From Nemertoderma westbladi (Eukaryota; Xenacoelomorpha; Nemertodermatida; Nemertodermatidae): a stretch of 64,000 bases of DNA. Under the pieces are notes generated by a model that was not told where the DNA came from, did no database searches, and saw nothing but the letters and a program-made list of their open reading frames with translations. The stretch lies in the NCBI GenBank assembly GCA_032718475.1, contig JAUCBJ010004084.1:1-64000 (forward strand), in the 5' to 3' direction. This document shows, one piece after another, positions 63,751-64,000 of the stretch; positions within the stretch are counted from its first letter, which is position 1, and each line of letters begins with the position of its first letter. A program made the translations under genes and the position numbers.

Positions 63751-64000
63751 CAATTAATCGGTAACACTCCGACAGTGATTTCTAGCTAGCCGCCCATCTT
63801 ACCTAGCCGGATTGTGATGCAGATACCTAATATCACTATCCAACCGTATGGTCGTCCCCGTTTAACGCGATACAACCCTTCATCAAGGTGAAGGAGAGCG
63901 TTGTACGAAACGAGTTAAACGCTATTCTATAAAGATCAAAAAAGAAACCAGCGTTTGTTCAGATAAACGTAAGTTATAACAGTAAGTCCAATCGATAAAC
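63751..64000. other. window end, no gene seen
   Basis: No recognisable motif in the last 250 bases. Short inverted words (GTTTAACGCG and CGAGTTAAAC, about 63858-63921) could form a weak hairpin. Confidence 0.4.

Overview
The window is AT-rich eukaryotic DNA built almost entirely of transposable elements and tandem repeats. I found no convincing host gene, rRNA gene or canonical tRNA gene. The mixture of BEL/Pao and Ty1/copia LTR retrotransposons, RTE-like and CR1/Jockey-like LINEs, an RT with a restriction-like endonuclease C-terminus, a TTAA-targeting foldback element and long minisatellites points to an invertebrate animal, probably marine. Recurrent palindromic words (TAGGCCTA, ACCGGT) fit that but do not identify the species.

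Layout. 1-0.8 kb is a 19-bp minisatellite. 2.3-6.5 kb and 8.4-8.8 kb hold a dispersed AT-rich repeat family, two copies of which face each other as ~480-bp arms of a large inverted repeat. 7.4-8.0 kb is a 22-bp minisatellite. 10.3-13.3 kb has three LINE remnants, a simple repeat and a candidate MITE. 13.3-14.4 kb holds a decayed relative of an unusual three-zinc-knuckle protein. 15.4-17.1 kb is a decayed RT with an endonuclease-like end. 17.4-18.7 kb is a truncated promoter and leader related to that of the Pao element at 24-33 kb, and 19.0-19.2 kb is a GC-rich 15-bp minisatellite.

20.1-23.9 kb (minus strand) is the most intriguing unit: an intact 819-codon ORF for a protein I cannot place, with three zinc knuckles and a basic tail, ending about 76 bp before a ~1.27-kb LTR-like sequence that starts TGTAAAAGC. 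The same LTR-like sequence lies at 48.0-54.2 kb in the other orientation, upstream of a Pao gag-protease ORF (56.4-61.1 kb) that has lost RT, RNase H and integrase yet stays open. That second LTR copy is split by a nearly complete copia element (48.9-53.9 kb, minus).

24.0-33.5 kb is a Pao element: tRNA-like segment, CCAAT/TATA promoter, long leader and a 2134-codon gag-pol ORF that stops before the integrase. 34.0-38.9 kb is an RTE-like LINE broken by frameshifts, two stop codons and a 1.4-kb piggyBac-like foldback insertion. 39.7-44.4 kb is a largely intact two-ORF LINE. 45.0-48.0 kb is a 3-kb minisatellite of mixed 23- and 25-bp units. 61.1-64 kb holds leader-like sequence and a broken ORF of unknown family.

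The genes do not form a host pathway. They are competing and nested mobile elements, and the nesting gives relative ages: copia is younger than the LTR it splits, and the TTAA element is younger than its LINE. Homologies are from reading the translations and comparing segments by eye; no database search was run.
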